NCBI GenBank assembly: GCA_937890595.1
Contig: CALADM010000030.1
Coordinates: 50,338-114,337 of the forward strand
Reading direction: 5' to 3'
DNA: 64,000 nt
From: CAJMNU01 sp905214855
GTDB taxonomy: Bacteria; Bacillota; Clostridia; Lachnospirales; Lachnospiraceae
Both the position numbers and the translations under genes were made by a program. A model generated the notes under the pieces. It did not search any database. It had not been told where the DNA came from and saw only the letters and a program-made list of their open reading frames with translations. Shown here piece after piece: positions 1-7,229 of the stretch (its first letter is position 1; every line of letters begins with the position of its first letter).

Positions 1-403
1 CGTCTCCGCTCCCATAATGCTTTTCTACATAGCGTACCTTTGCATTTTCTCCGACAAAGAATCGATGGATTCCATCATGTTTAGAATCTTTGTCTCCTCC
101 ATTATGAATACCACATCCTGCAACAATGGTTACATCTGCATCTGCCCCAATATAAAAATCATTGTATACCATCTCCGTAAGACCACTTTCGCTGAGAACT
201 ACCGGAATGTGTACGCTCTCATTCTTCGTGCCGGGCTGGATATGGATATCAATTCCAGAGCCGTCATCCTTTGACACAATATCAATATGTGCTGTTGTAC
301 TTCTTGCTGCCATCTTTCCATTCGCACGGATATTATAAGCACCTGCCGGAACTTCATGAAGATCTGCCACTTCTTCTAATAATGTTTTCTGTATCTGATC
401 CAT
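1..403 (-). CDS. sufB: SufB/SufD-family Fe-S scaffold protein, 3' part beyond the window
   Basis: Partial gene: it starts with ATG at 403 and runs off the window edge after about 134 codons. The start is 3 nt after the sufC stop, with a GGGGGG stretch in the end of sufC as ribosome binding site, so the two are translationally coupled. The translation begins MDQIQKTLLEEVADLHEVP and reaches the beta-helix core of the family almost at once (NESVHIPVVLSESG, then CGIHNGG). Bacterial SufB and SufD normally carry a longer N-terminal region before this core, so this resembles the short SufB of the minimal SufC-SufB systems of archaea and Clostridia. It would form the scaffold on which Fe-S clusters are built with the SufC ATPase. 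The family call is firm; the symbol is less so because the C-terminus is not visible. Confidence 0.82.
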   Translation of the reverse strand, partial: MDQIQKTLLEEVADLHEVPAGAYNIRANGKMAARSTTAHIDIVSKDDGSGIDIHIQPGTKNESVHIPVVLSESGLTEMVYNDFYIGADADVTIVAGCGIHNGGDKDSKHDGIHRFFVGENAKVRYVEKHYGSGD

Positions 404-406
404 CTC

Positions 407-1141
407 TTATTCCCCCCTGTAAGTCTGACATGTATCTACTGCGGAGGAAGTGCCTACGATCTGTGGCATAACCTCTTCTTTTGTCCCCTGTTTTATGATC
501 TGTCCGCCTGCGATCACAACAATCTCATCTGCAATATTCAAAATTCTTTCCTGATGAGAAATGATCAAAATAGAACCATTCGTTGTCTCACGCATCCGTT
601 CAAACACTTGGATCAAATTCTGGAAACTCCAAAGATCAATTCCAGCCTCTGGTTCATCAAATACAGATAGTTTGGTAGAACGTGCTAAAACAGTAGCAAT
701 CTCAATTCTTTTCAACTCTCCTCCGGAAAGGCTTGCATTTACCTCACGATTGATATAATCTCTGGCGCAAAGCCCTACTTCTGAAAGATATTTACAGGCT
801 TCACCCACGGGCAGGTTCTGCTTTCCTGATGCCAGACGCAAAAGATCCAGTACCTTAACACCTTTAAAACGTACTGGCTGCTGAAATGCAAAACTGATCC
901 CCTTTTTTGCACGCTCTGTAATACTCTGATCTGTAATCTCCTCTCCATCCAGATAAATCTTTCCACCTGTAGGTTTTTCAATACCTGCGATCAACTTAGC
1001 CAATGTGGATTTGCCTCCTCCATTCGGTCCCGTGATCACTACAAACTTATTATCCTCTATGGTGAGGTTCAAATTTTTAATGATTTCTTTTTCCTTACTT
1101 TCCTGTGATACTTGGAAAGAAAGATTTTCTATTTTTAACAT
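407..1141 (-). CDS. sufC: Fe-S cluster assembly ABC ATPase SufC
   Basis: Cytosolic ABC-type ATPase, 244 aa, of the SUF pathway. Visible motifs: Walker A GPNGGGKST (residues 38-46), Q-loop FQQP, signature LSGGE, Walker B with FDEPEAGID, and the switch-histidine ISHQER. The ATG at 1141 is chosen over an in-frame ATG at 1156 because GGAGG lies 6 nt before the inner one; the outer one has no ribosome binding site. SufC normally works with SufB and SufD; here the partner is the SufB-like gene 3 nt downstream, and no sufD, sufS or sufU is visible nearby. A -10-like TATAAT lies about 30 nt upstream but I see no convincing -35. Confidence 0.93.
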   Translation of the reverse strand: MLKIENLSFQVSQESKEKEIIKNLNLTIEDNKFVVITGPNGGGKSTLAKLIAGIEKPTGGKIYLDGEEITDQSITERAKKGISFAFQQPVRFKGVKVLDLLRLASGKQNLPVGEACKYLSEVGLCARDYINREVNASLSGGELKRIEIATVLARSTKLSVFDEPEAGIDLWSFQNLIQVFERMRETTNGSILIISHQERILNIADEIVVIAGGQIIKQGTKEEVMPQIVGTSSAVDTCQTYRGE

Positions 1142-1264
1142 GGCAACCTCCTGCATGAAAATTTACTGCAATTGGTATTATATACTATATTCTCCTAATT
1201 TACTATAGGTTTTCATATTTCACATATGCAAATGACAAAAACACTAGTTACGGATCTGAAAATA

Positions 1265-1295
1265 CAAAAAAAGCAACATCGTCAACCGATGCTGC
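1265..1295 (-). terminator. Rho-independent terminator of first tRNA-Leu(CAG)
   Basis: On the minus strand a 9-bp stem GCAGCATCG/CGATGTTGC (one G-U pair) with a 5-nt loop is followed by a run of T. It directly follows the tRNA-Leu at 1310-1393. Confidence 0.85.
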
Positions 1296-1309
1296 TTTCT
1301 CTCTTCTAC

Positions 1310-1393
1310 TGCAGAAGAAGGGAGTCGAACCCTCAAGGTATTTCTACCACACGGACCTGAACCGTGCGCGTCTGCCAATTCCGCCACTTCTGC
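1310..1393 (-). tRNA. tRNA-Leu (anticodon CAG), copy 1
   Basis: Class II tRNA with 7-bp acceptor stem GCAGAAG/CTTCTGC, A discriminator, anticodon stem CACGG/CCGTG around loop TTCAGGT (anticodon CAG, reads CUG), a long variable arm and T-arm GAGGGTTCGACTCCC. CCA is not encoded. Its sequence is almost identical to the copy at 1575-1658. Confidence 0.96.
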
Positions 1394-1421
1394 ATTCCTT
1401 TGTCTCTCAAGGACATGTATC

Positions 1422-1449
1422 ATTATAGCATAATTTTTTCGTTTGTCAA
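1422..1449 (-). promoter_or_regulatory. Promoter of tRNA-Leu(CAG) copy 1
   Basis: Minus strand: TTGACA (1449-1444), 16-nt spacer, TATAAT (1427-1422), about 30 nt before the tRNA. Both hexamers are perfect sigma-A consensus. Confidence 0.85.
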
Positions 1450-1530
1450 CACTTTTTTCAATTTTGTTTTTGACATTTGTAAATCATTGTTTTATTCTAT
1501 TCCCAACATAGGTCTTACTCTTCTGAGTAC

Positions 1531-1560
1531 AAAAAAAGCAACATCGTCAACCGATGCTGC
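1531..1560 (-). terminator. Rho-independent terminator of second tRNA-Leu(CAG)
   Basis: Same hairpin as the one after copy 1 (GCAGCATCG/CGATGTTGC, then a T run). It belongs to the duplicated unit. Confidence 0.85.
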
Positions 1561-1574
1561 CTTCTCTCTTCTAC

Positions 1575-1658
1575 TGCAGAAAAAGGGAGTCGAACCCTCA
1601 AGGTATTTCTACCACACGGACCTGAACCGTGCGCGTCTGCCAATTCCGCCATTTCTGC
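1575..1658 (-). tRNA. tRNA-Leu (anticodon CAG), copy 2
   Basis: Near-identical to copy 1. The differences lie in the acceptor stem, which here is GCAGAAA/TTTCTGC, a compensated pair that keeps the stem intact. Anticodon loop TTCAGGT (CAG). Tandem duplication with a period of about 265 nt. Confidence 0.96.
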
Positions 1659-1686
1659 ATTCCTTTGTCTCTTAAAGACATCTGAC

Positions 1687-1715
1687 ATTATAGCTCAAGA
1701 ATTGTTTAATGTCAA
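1687..1715 (-). promoter_or_regulatory. Promoter of tRNA-Leu(CAG) copy 2
   Basis: Minus strand: TTGACA (1715-1710), 17-nt spacer, TATAAT (1692-1687); perfect consensus hexamers about 30 nt before the tRNA. Confidence 0.87.
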
Positions 1716-1760
1716 TATATTTTTTGAAAAATTTTAAAAATAAAAAAAACAAAAAAAGTG

Positions 1761-1789
1761 TTGCAATTTTTAAAAACATGTGCTATACT
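1761..1789 (+). promoter_or_regulatory. Promoter of tRNA-Leu(AAG)
   Basis: Plus strand: TTGCAA (1761-1766), 17-nt spacer, TATACT (1784-1789), about 33 nt before the plus-strand tRNA. Confidence 0.8.
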
Positions 1790-1822
1790 AGCATTCGTTG
1801 GTGAGACAAACAATCATCAAAT

Positions 1823-1906
1823 GCGGGAGTGCTGGAATTGGCAGACAGGCAAGACTAAGGATCTTGTGGGTGTATGCTCGTGTGGGTTCAAGTCCCATCT
1901 CCCGCA
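1823..1906 (+). tRNA. tRNA-Leu (anticodon AAG)
   Basis: Class II tRNA: acceptor GCGGGAG/CTCCCGC plus A discriminator, anticodon stem CAAGA/TCTTG with loop CTAAGGA, which places AAG at positions 34-36, a long variable arm, T-arm GTGGGTTCAAGTCCCAT. It is divergently oriented to the two CAG copies. A34 would need deamination to inosine to read CUU/CUC, or decode CUU only. Confidence 0.93.
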
Positions 1907-1922
1907 TTATATACAGAAAGAA

Positions 1923-1951
1923 AAAGCTCTTGAAGTTTCAAGAGCTTTTTT
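1923..1951 (+). terminator. Rho-independent terminator of tRNA-Leu(AAG)
   Basis: Near-perfect inverted repeat AAGCTCTTGA/TCAAGAGCTT followed by a T run, starting 16 nt after the tRNA. Confidence 0.9.
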
Positions 1952-2077
1952 GTTGCCATACTGTTTGTTACACGGAATCCTTCATAGATATCCTATGATC
2001 TTATTTTTACAATTCTGCCCCTTTTATAAATTTAACTATACTATCCTTATTAGAACCCAAAGGTGCAAAACATTTCT

Positions 2078-2689
2078 CTACTTCTGGTAAATATCCTTCA
2101 AAATCTCCACAATCTTCTCTCTTCCAAGCATACTGACATTCATCACCATATGGTGAGTCAATGGAGAATCCCATTCCTGTCCTGTATAGTTATTATAATA
2201 TGTTCTTCTGCTCTTATCATTCTTCTTAATTGCAACAGACGCTTCATGCTCTGTCATGCCACGGACATCCATCAGACGCTGAATCCTGTCTTCCTTTTCT
2301 GCACAGATAAAAACGCTTAAAACATCCGTTCTTTTTCTTAGGATATAATCTGCACATCTTCCCACGATCACACATGGTCCCTGATCTGCCAATTGCCTTA
2401 TGATAGATGCCTGTGCCTTATATAGCTGATCACTCAACGATTCTGCATATTCTGCAAGATAGTAGTGGGCATCAATATTCCAAGCTGTCTGATAAGAAGC
2501 AATAAAGCCATTCAATGCCTTTTCATCCAGAGATTCTGCCTCTGCGGTTGTCAGATTCAGCTCTTTTGCTGCCATCTCAATCAAATTTCTGTCATATAAT
2601 GGAATTTCCAGATCCTTTGCAAGCCGTGCACCAATATCATGTCCACCACTGCCAAATTGCCGTCCAATCGTAATAATCGTTTTACCCAT
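2078..2689 (-). CDS. Cytidylate kinase-like family protein
   Basis: 203-aa cytosolic P-loop protein. The N-terminus IITIGRQFGSGGHDIG matches the variant P-loop of the cytidylate-kinase-like family common in Clostridia; it is not canonical Cmk. Further family traits are YDRNLIEMAA after the P-loop and VGRCADYILR in the middle. The phosphoryl acceptor is unknown to me. The ATG at 2689 is preferred because AAGGAG is 8 nt upstream; a GTG at 2698 would overlap that site. It is the last gene of the leftward cluster after aconitase, separated by about 137 nt with a hairpin, so it may have its own control. I infer no specific link to the TCA genes. Confidence 0.82.
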   Translation of the reverse strand: MGKTIITIGRQFGSGGHDIGARLAKDLEIPLYDRNLIEMAAKELNLTTAEAESLDEKALNGFIASYQTAWNIDAHYYLAEYAESLSDQLYKAQASIIRQLADQGPCVIVGRCADYILRKRTDVLSVFICAEKEDRIQRLMDVRGMTEHEASVAIKKNDKSRRTYYNNYTGQEWDSPLTHHMVMNVSMLGREKIVEILKDIYQK

Positions 2690-2771
2690 ACAGTCCACTC
2701 CTTCCTATCCCTTCGGGATGTTGTTGATAAGGTCCACTTAGTTCTTACCTACATTCTATCAAATATTTAGA

Positions 2772-2815
2772 AAAGAGAAAAGCATAAAATAAATTTTTTA
2801 TACTTTTCTCTTATT
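2772..2815. terminator. Hairpin between aconitase and kinase-like genes
   Basis: Inverted repeat AAGAGAAAAG(C/T)ATAAA with its complement TTTATACTTTTCTCTT around an AT-rich loop. It lies just past the aconitase stop (2827). T runs exist on both sides, so it could act for either strand. Confidence 0.5.
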
Positions 2816-2826
2816 TTTTTACAAAT

Positions 2827-5112
2827 TTAAACTCTATTACGATTTTTATTATAATTAATCAGACATCCAGCACGGACAATCTTCTTCTCATCTTCTGTCA
2901 TATCTGCCAGATACAGTGAGATCTCTTTCACAGTATCTTTCATCACATATGCCCTGATCTGTTTTCCATTCTCTTCCAACGCTTGCAGAACATTCGGAAT
3001 ATAGATATAATCTCCCACCTCAAAATCAGGCTCTTCTTTCATCTGAAATGGCAGCATACCCCAGTTCATAACATTGGAGCGATATCGTTTCGTTGCGTAT
3101 TCTTTTACAATGTTCGCAAGACCTCCCAAGACTCTCTGGCAGCTTGCCGCCTGCTCTCTTGCAGAACCATCTCCCGGCTTTATTGCATAGATCATACTTC
3201 CGATTTCGATTTCCTGCGGTTTCACATGTTCGCTGCCTGATATGCCAGCGATTTTTCTGTAAACTTCCTCAAGTTCCTTCGGTAAAGATCCATCCAGACG
3301 TTCTTTCTCCAGTTTTTGTACCTCTTTTGCCTTTCCTACATATTCTGGATCTCTTCTTGACAAAGTAAACTCTGCCAGCCCCAGTGGATTGGAACGATAG
3401 GAAGAGGTCTCTCCGGAAGGAATCAGCTCATCCGTTGTCGTGACAGGATCCATGATCTTAGAACAAACCCGAAGTAAGATATGATCGGATAACTCCTCCA
3501 TCTGAGGCCAATCCTTAATATTTGGACCATAGATCAGGTCTTCTTTCGTTTCCGCCTTGCCATATCCCTGGTACACTCTTCGGTCATATGCAGCACTGTC
3601 ATACTCATACATTGGAACTTCATATCCATCTGCCACATCTGTTGCCGGTGTCAGGACACCTCCATTTGCTGCTGTAGCCGCAATCGAACGTGCATCCATC
3701 AGTGCAACCGCTGCAAGCTGTCCTGCTCCCGGCTTAGAACCCTCACGGTTCGGGAAATTTCTCGTTGTATGGCGGATACTCAGGCAATCATTCGCTGGTG
3801 TATCTCCTGCACCGAAACATGGTCCACAGAAAGCCGTGCGAACAATAGCCCCTGCTGCCATCAGTTCATTCACTGCTCCCTTTTTCACAAGATCCATGAA
3901 GACAGGCTGAGAAGATGGGTAGACAGAAAGCTGGAACACACCGTTTCCACAACTCTTATTCTGCAAAATATGTGCTGCTTCCATTACATTACTGTAATTG
4001 CCGCCTGCACATCCTGCGATCACGCCCTGCTGCACATGCAATTTCCCATTTTTGATCTTGTCCAGTAAATGCAGGGAAACATTTGGATTTCCGGAAATTT
4101 TTGCAGCTTCTACTTCCACTGTATGCAAAATATCTTCCAGATTCTCATTCAGTTCATCAATCTCATACACATTGCTTGGATGGAATGGCAGCGCGATCAT
4201 TGGTTTCACAGAACTTAAATCAACATAAACCATGCCATCATAATAGGCAACATCTGCCGGATTTAATTCTTCGTAATCCTCTTCTCTCTTATGCTGTTTT
4301 AAGAATGCTTTTGTATCTTCATCTGTTCTCCAGATGGAAGTCAGACAGGTTGTCTCTGTTGTCATGACATCCACACCATTTCTATAATCTGTTGTCATGG
4401 AAGATACACCCGGTCCTACAAATTCCATTACTTTATTTTTCACATATCCGTTTTTAAACACAGCGCCAATGATCGCCAATGCAATATCCTGTGGACCTAC
4501 CCCCGGCATTGGCTTATTATCCAGATAGACTGCAACCACGCCTGGATAATTGACATCATATGTATCACAGAGAAGCTGTTTTACCAATTCTCCTCCACCT
4601 TCTCCGATCGCCATTGTTCCCAAAGCCCCATAACGGGTATGGCTGTCTGAACCAAGGATCATTTTTTTACAGCCTGCCATCTGTTCTCTCATATATTGAT
4701 GGATGACTGCAATATGAGGAGGCACAAAAATACCACCATATTTCTTACAAGCTGACAGACCAAAGAGGTGGTCATCCTCATTAATCGTTCCTCCCACTGC
4801 ACACAGAGTATTATGACAATTTGTCAGTACATAAGGAATTGGAAATTTCTCCATTCCGGATGCCTTCGCTGTCTGGATAATACCCACAAATGTAATATCA
4901 TGAGATGCCATCGCATCAAAACGTATCTTTAACTTTTCCATATCACCTGATGTATTATGTGCCTGCAAAATAGAATAGGCAATCGTACCTTTTTTCGCCT
5001 CTTCTTTCACTGGTTCATATCCTGTCAGGTTGGCAACTTTTGCGCTCTCTGCCTCTGGAACGATCTCTGTGCCGTGTACCAAATACACACCACCATCATA
5101 TAATTTCACCAT
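2827..5112 (-). CDS. Aconitate hydratase (aconitase family)
   Basis: 761-aa Fe-S enzyme expected to interconvert citrate and isocitrate. Aconitase traits: VLTNCHNTLC and LGSDSHTRYGALGTMAIGEGG in the N-terminal half, the [4Fe-4S] ligands in AGCAGGNYSN and AFCGPCFGAGDTP, and a C-terminal swivel domain containing RYRSNVMNWGMLPF. Its length and divergence resemble the hydratase/YbhJ-like branch rather than the long AcnA or AcnB types. It sits 30 nt downstream of isocitrate dehydrogenase, and the citrate synthase-like gene is further upstream on the same strand, which supports a citrate role. The start codon lies after an AAGGGAGGAAG ribosome binding site. Substrate assignment is inferred from context. 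Confidence 0.88.
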   Translation of the reverse strand: MVKLYDGGVYLVHGTEIVPEAESAKVANLTGYEPVKEEAKKGTIAYSILQAHNTSGDMEKLKIRFDAMASHDITFVGIIQTAKASGMEKFPIPYVLTNCHNTLCAVGGTINEDDHLFGLSACKKYGGIFVPPHIAVIHQYMREQMAGCKKMILGSDSHTRYGALGTMAIGEGGGELVKQLLCDTYDVNYPGVVAVYLDNKPMPGVGPQDIALAIIGAVFKNGYVKNKVMEFVGPGVSSMTTDYRNGVDVMTTETTCLTSIWRTDEDTKAFLKQHKREEDYEELNPADVAYYDGMVYVDLSSVKPMIALPFHPSNVYEIDELNENLEDILHTVEVEAAKISGNPNVSLHLLDKIKNGKLHVQQGVIAGCAGGNYSNVMEAAHILQNKSCGNGVFQLSVYPSSQPVFMDLVKKGAVNELMAAGAIVRTAFCGPCFGAGDTPANDCLSIRHTTRNFPNREGSKPGAGQLAAVALMDARSIAATAANGGVLTPATDVADGYEVPMYEYDSAAYDRRVYQGYGKAETKEDLIYGPNIKDWPQMEELSDHILLRVCSKIMDPVTTTDELIPSGETSSYRSNPLGLAEFTLSRRDPEYVGKAKEVQKLEKERLDGSLPKELEEVYRKIAGISGSEHVKPQEIEIGSMIYAIKPGDGSAREQAASCQRVLGGLANIVKEYATKRYRSNVMNWGMLPFQMKEEPDFEVGDYIYIPNVLQALEENGKQIRAYVMKDTVKEISLYLADMTEDEKKIVRAGCLINYNKNRNRV

Positions 5113-5142
5113 AGTTCTTCCTCCCTTGTCAAAGACTGCTCC

Positions 5143-6354
5143 CTACAGCATTTTCTCCAGATTCTTTCTGATCTCAGCAATGAAATCCTGACTATTCAGC
5201 ACTGTCACATCTTTTAAAGTGGTGATCAATGCCAGATCTTTTGTCATTTTTCCTGACTCGATCAAATCCAATGTTGCTTTTTCCAGTTTATCTGCAAATG
5301 CACAGAGTTCAGGAATCTCATCCAGCTCTCCACGTTTTTTAAGAGCACCGCTCCATGCAAAGATGGTTGCAACAGAGTTTGTAGATGTCTCTTCTCCCTT
5401 TAAATGTTTGTAATAATGTCTCTGCACTGTGCCATGTGCTGCCTCATACTCATATACACCTGCCGGAGAGACAAGAACGGATGTCATCATTGCCAGAGAA
5501 CCAAAGGCAGAAGATACCATATCACTCATAACGTCTCCGTCGTAATTTTTACATGCCCAGATAAAACCACCCTTTGCCTTCATCACTCTTGCCACTGCAT
5601 CATCGATCAAGGTATAAAAATAGGTGATCTGTGCTTTTTCAAATTTTTCTTTATATTCTGCATCAAAAATTTCCTGGAAAATATCTTTAAAGCGGTGATC
5701 ATACTTTTTGGAAATGGTATCTTTAGACGCAAACCACAGATCCTGTTTCGTCTGCAATGCATACTCAAAACAAGAACGTGCAAAACTGGAAATGGATGCA
5801 TCTGTATTATGCATTCCCTGCAAAACTCCTGGACCCGTAAATTCATGTATCACTTCTCTTGTCTGTGTTCCATCCTCAGCAGTAAAAACCAACTCTGCTT
5901 TTCCTGCTCCCGGAACTACAATCTCTGCATTTTTATATACATCACCATATGCATGACGTGCCAGCGTGATAGGCTTTTCCCAATTTCTGACACAAGGCTC
6001 GATTCCTTTTACCAAGATCGGCGTACGGAAAACTGTTCCATCTAACATCGCACGAATCGTTCCATTAGGACTTTTCCACATTTCCTTCAAATGGTATTCA
6101 TCCATTCTCGCTGCATTTGGTGTGATCGTAGCACATTTTACAGCTACACCATATTTTAAGGTGGCATTTGCAGAGTCTTTTGTCACCTGATCGTTTGTCT
6201 CGTTACGGTGTTCCAATCCCAGATCGTAGTACTCTGTTTTCAAATCCACAAACGGAAGAAGAAGTTCCTCTTTGATCATCTTCCAGAGAATCCTTGTCAT
6301 CTCATCTCCATCCATCTCAACCAACGGTGTTTTCATTTTGATCTTATCTGTCAT
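5143..6354 (-). CDS. icd: NADP-dependent isocitrate dehydrogenase
   Basis: Oxidatively decarboxylates isocitrate to 2-oxoglutarate. The eukaryotic-like homodimeric (type II) form is recognisable from VEMDGDEMTRILW at the N-terminus, WKSPNGTIRAMLDGTVFR (substrate-binding Ser/Asn/Arg), YDGDVMSDM with metal-binding Asp, and the NADP loop EAAHGTVQRHY. I choose the ATG at 6354 (403 aa, usual family length) with GGGG 5 nt upstream; an upstream in-frame ATG at 6384 would add 10 residues without a ribosome binding site. It is followed 30 nt later by aconitase. The 145-bp gap to gntR carries two imperfect 35-bp repeats. Confidence 0.95.
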   Translation of the reverse strand: MTDKIKMKTPLVEMDGDEMTRILWKMIKEELLLPFVDLKTEYYDLGLEHRNETNDQVTKDSANATLKYGVAVKCATITPNAARMDEYHLKEMWKSPNGTIRAMLDGTVFRTPILVKGIEPCVRNWEKPITLARHAYGDVYKNAEIVVPGAGKAELVFTAEDGTQTREVIHEFTGPGVLQGMHNTDASISSFARSCFEYALQTKQDLWFASKDTISKKYDHRFKDIFQEIFDAEYKEKFEKAQITYFYTLIDDAVARVMKAKGGFIWACKNYDGDVMSDMVSSAFGSLAMMTSVLVSPAGVYEYEAAHGTVQRHYYKHLKGEETSTNSVATIFAWSGALKKRGELDEIPELCAFADKLEKATLDLIESGKMTKDLALITTLKDVTVLNSQDFIAEIRKNLEKML

Positions 6355-6399
6355 GTCATCCCCAACCTTTCTGCTTTTTGCCATAGTATCATGATATGA

Positions 6400-6475
6400 T
6401 TAATATATCTAAAACATCTTATATGCTTTATATTTTAGTCTTGATATACCTCAAACGTCTTGTAGACTTTATATT
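6400..6475. repeat. Two imperfect 35-bp direct repeats upstream of icd
   Basis: Unit 1 at 6400-6434 and unit 2 at 6441-6475 (period 41) share the pattern TTRATATAYC, then AAACRTCTT, then CTTTATATT. They fill the gap between gntR and icd and may be binding sites or a promoter duplication. Confidence 0.6.
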
Positions 6476-6499
6476 GCATCTTTATATTTCTTGCATATT

Positions 6500-7162
6500 C
6501 TATTGATATACTTCTTTTAACCCGTTTTTTACGATATTTGCATACGCATTCTGCACATGCTGATTGGCAAGTTTTTCTGCTTTTTCTTCATTTTTTTCCT
6601 TGATCGCTTCCATGATCATCCGATGTTCCTGATTGCTTGCCACTCCTCTTTTTTGTTCAGAAAGAGTCTTTTTTCTCGCCCGCATGACATATTTATGAAA
6701 ATCACTCAATGTATGGGCAAGCATTTTGCTGTTGCAAGATTCATACATAATGACATGAAAACGACTGTCCAGCTCTGCCAACTGCTGCGTATTTCCTCTT
6801 GCAGCATGAAATTCCGCAAGATAAATATTTTCTTCCATTTCCTCCATCTTTTCTGGTGGAATATGGCGGCAGCATAATCTGGCACACAGCCCCTCCAACA
6901 GAGAACGCATCATATAGATATCTTCCACATCCTTTGCTGTAATGCTGTTGACATATGCGCCTTTATTCGGTATGATCTCCACCAGCCCTTCCAGTGCGAG
7001 CTGGCGAAGTGCCTCCCGCACCGGAGTCCTGCTGACCCCCAATTCCTCACATAAGGTTAATTCTCTTAACTCTTCGTGGTTGTGGTATACATCATTTAGG
7101 ATATCTTCCCTTAATTTTACAAATACCTGATCGCTCAGGGAAGCTCTGCCTCTCTCTCCCAT
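6500..7162 (-). CDS. GntR family transcriptional regulator (FCD domain)
   Basis: 220-aa DNA-binding regulator. The N-terminal winged helix (about residues 8-75) includes the hallmark VSRTPVREALRQLALEGLV; the C-terminal helical FCD domain (about 80-210) has the spaced acidic/His residues (AELDSRFH, then EHRMI and QHVQNA) typical of metal- and organic-acid-binding members. AGGAG lies 9 nt before the ATG. It lies between the putative citrate synthase (67 nt upstream) and icd on the same strand, so it most likely controls this cluster in response to a TCA metabolite. The palindrome at 8737-8762 contains TTGTATACAA, the kind of site bound by this subfamily. Effector unknown. Confidence 0.92.
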   Translation of the reverse strand: MGERGRASLSDQVFVKLREDILNDVYHNHEELRELTLCEELGVSRTPVREALRQLALEGLVEIIPNKGAYVNSITAKDVEDIYMMRSLLEGLCARLCCRHIPPEKMEEMEENIYLAEFHAARGNTQQLAELDSRFHVIMYESCNSKMLAHTLSDFHKYVMRARKKTLSEQKRGVASNQEHRMIMEAIKEKNEEKAEKLANQHVQNAYANIVKNGLKEVYQ

Positions 7163-7229
7163 TTTCCTTCTCCTGTTTCTCTTGTTCTGTCTTCTTACTG
7201 TTTTGATAATTCTAATCCATGATTTTGTT

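Noticed and set aside
5404..6045. A 213-codon plus-strand frame within icd
   Set aside because: Antisense shadow of isocitrate dehydrogenase; rich in Cys and Ile with no recognisable domain.
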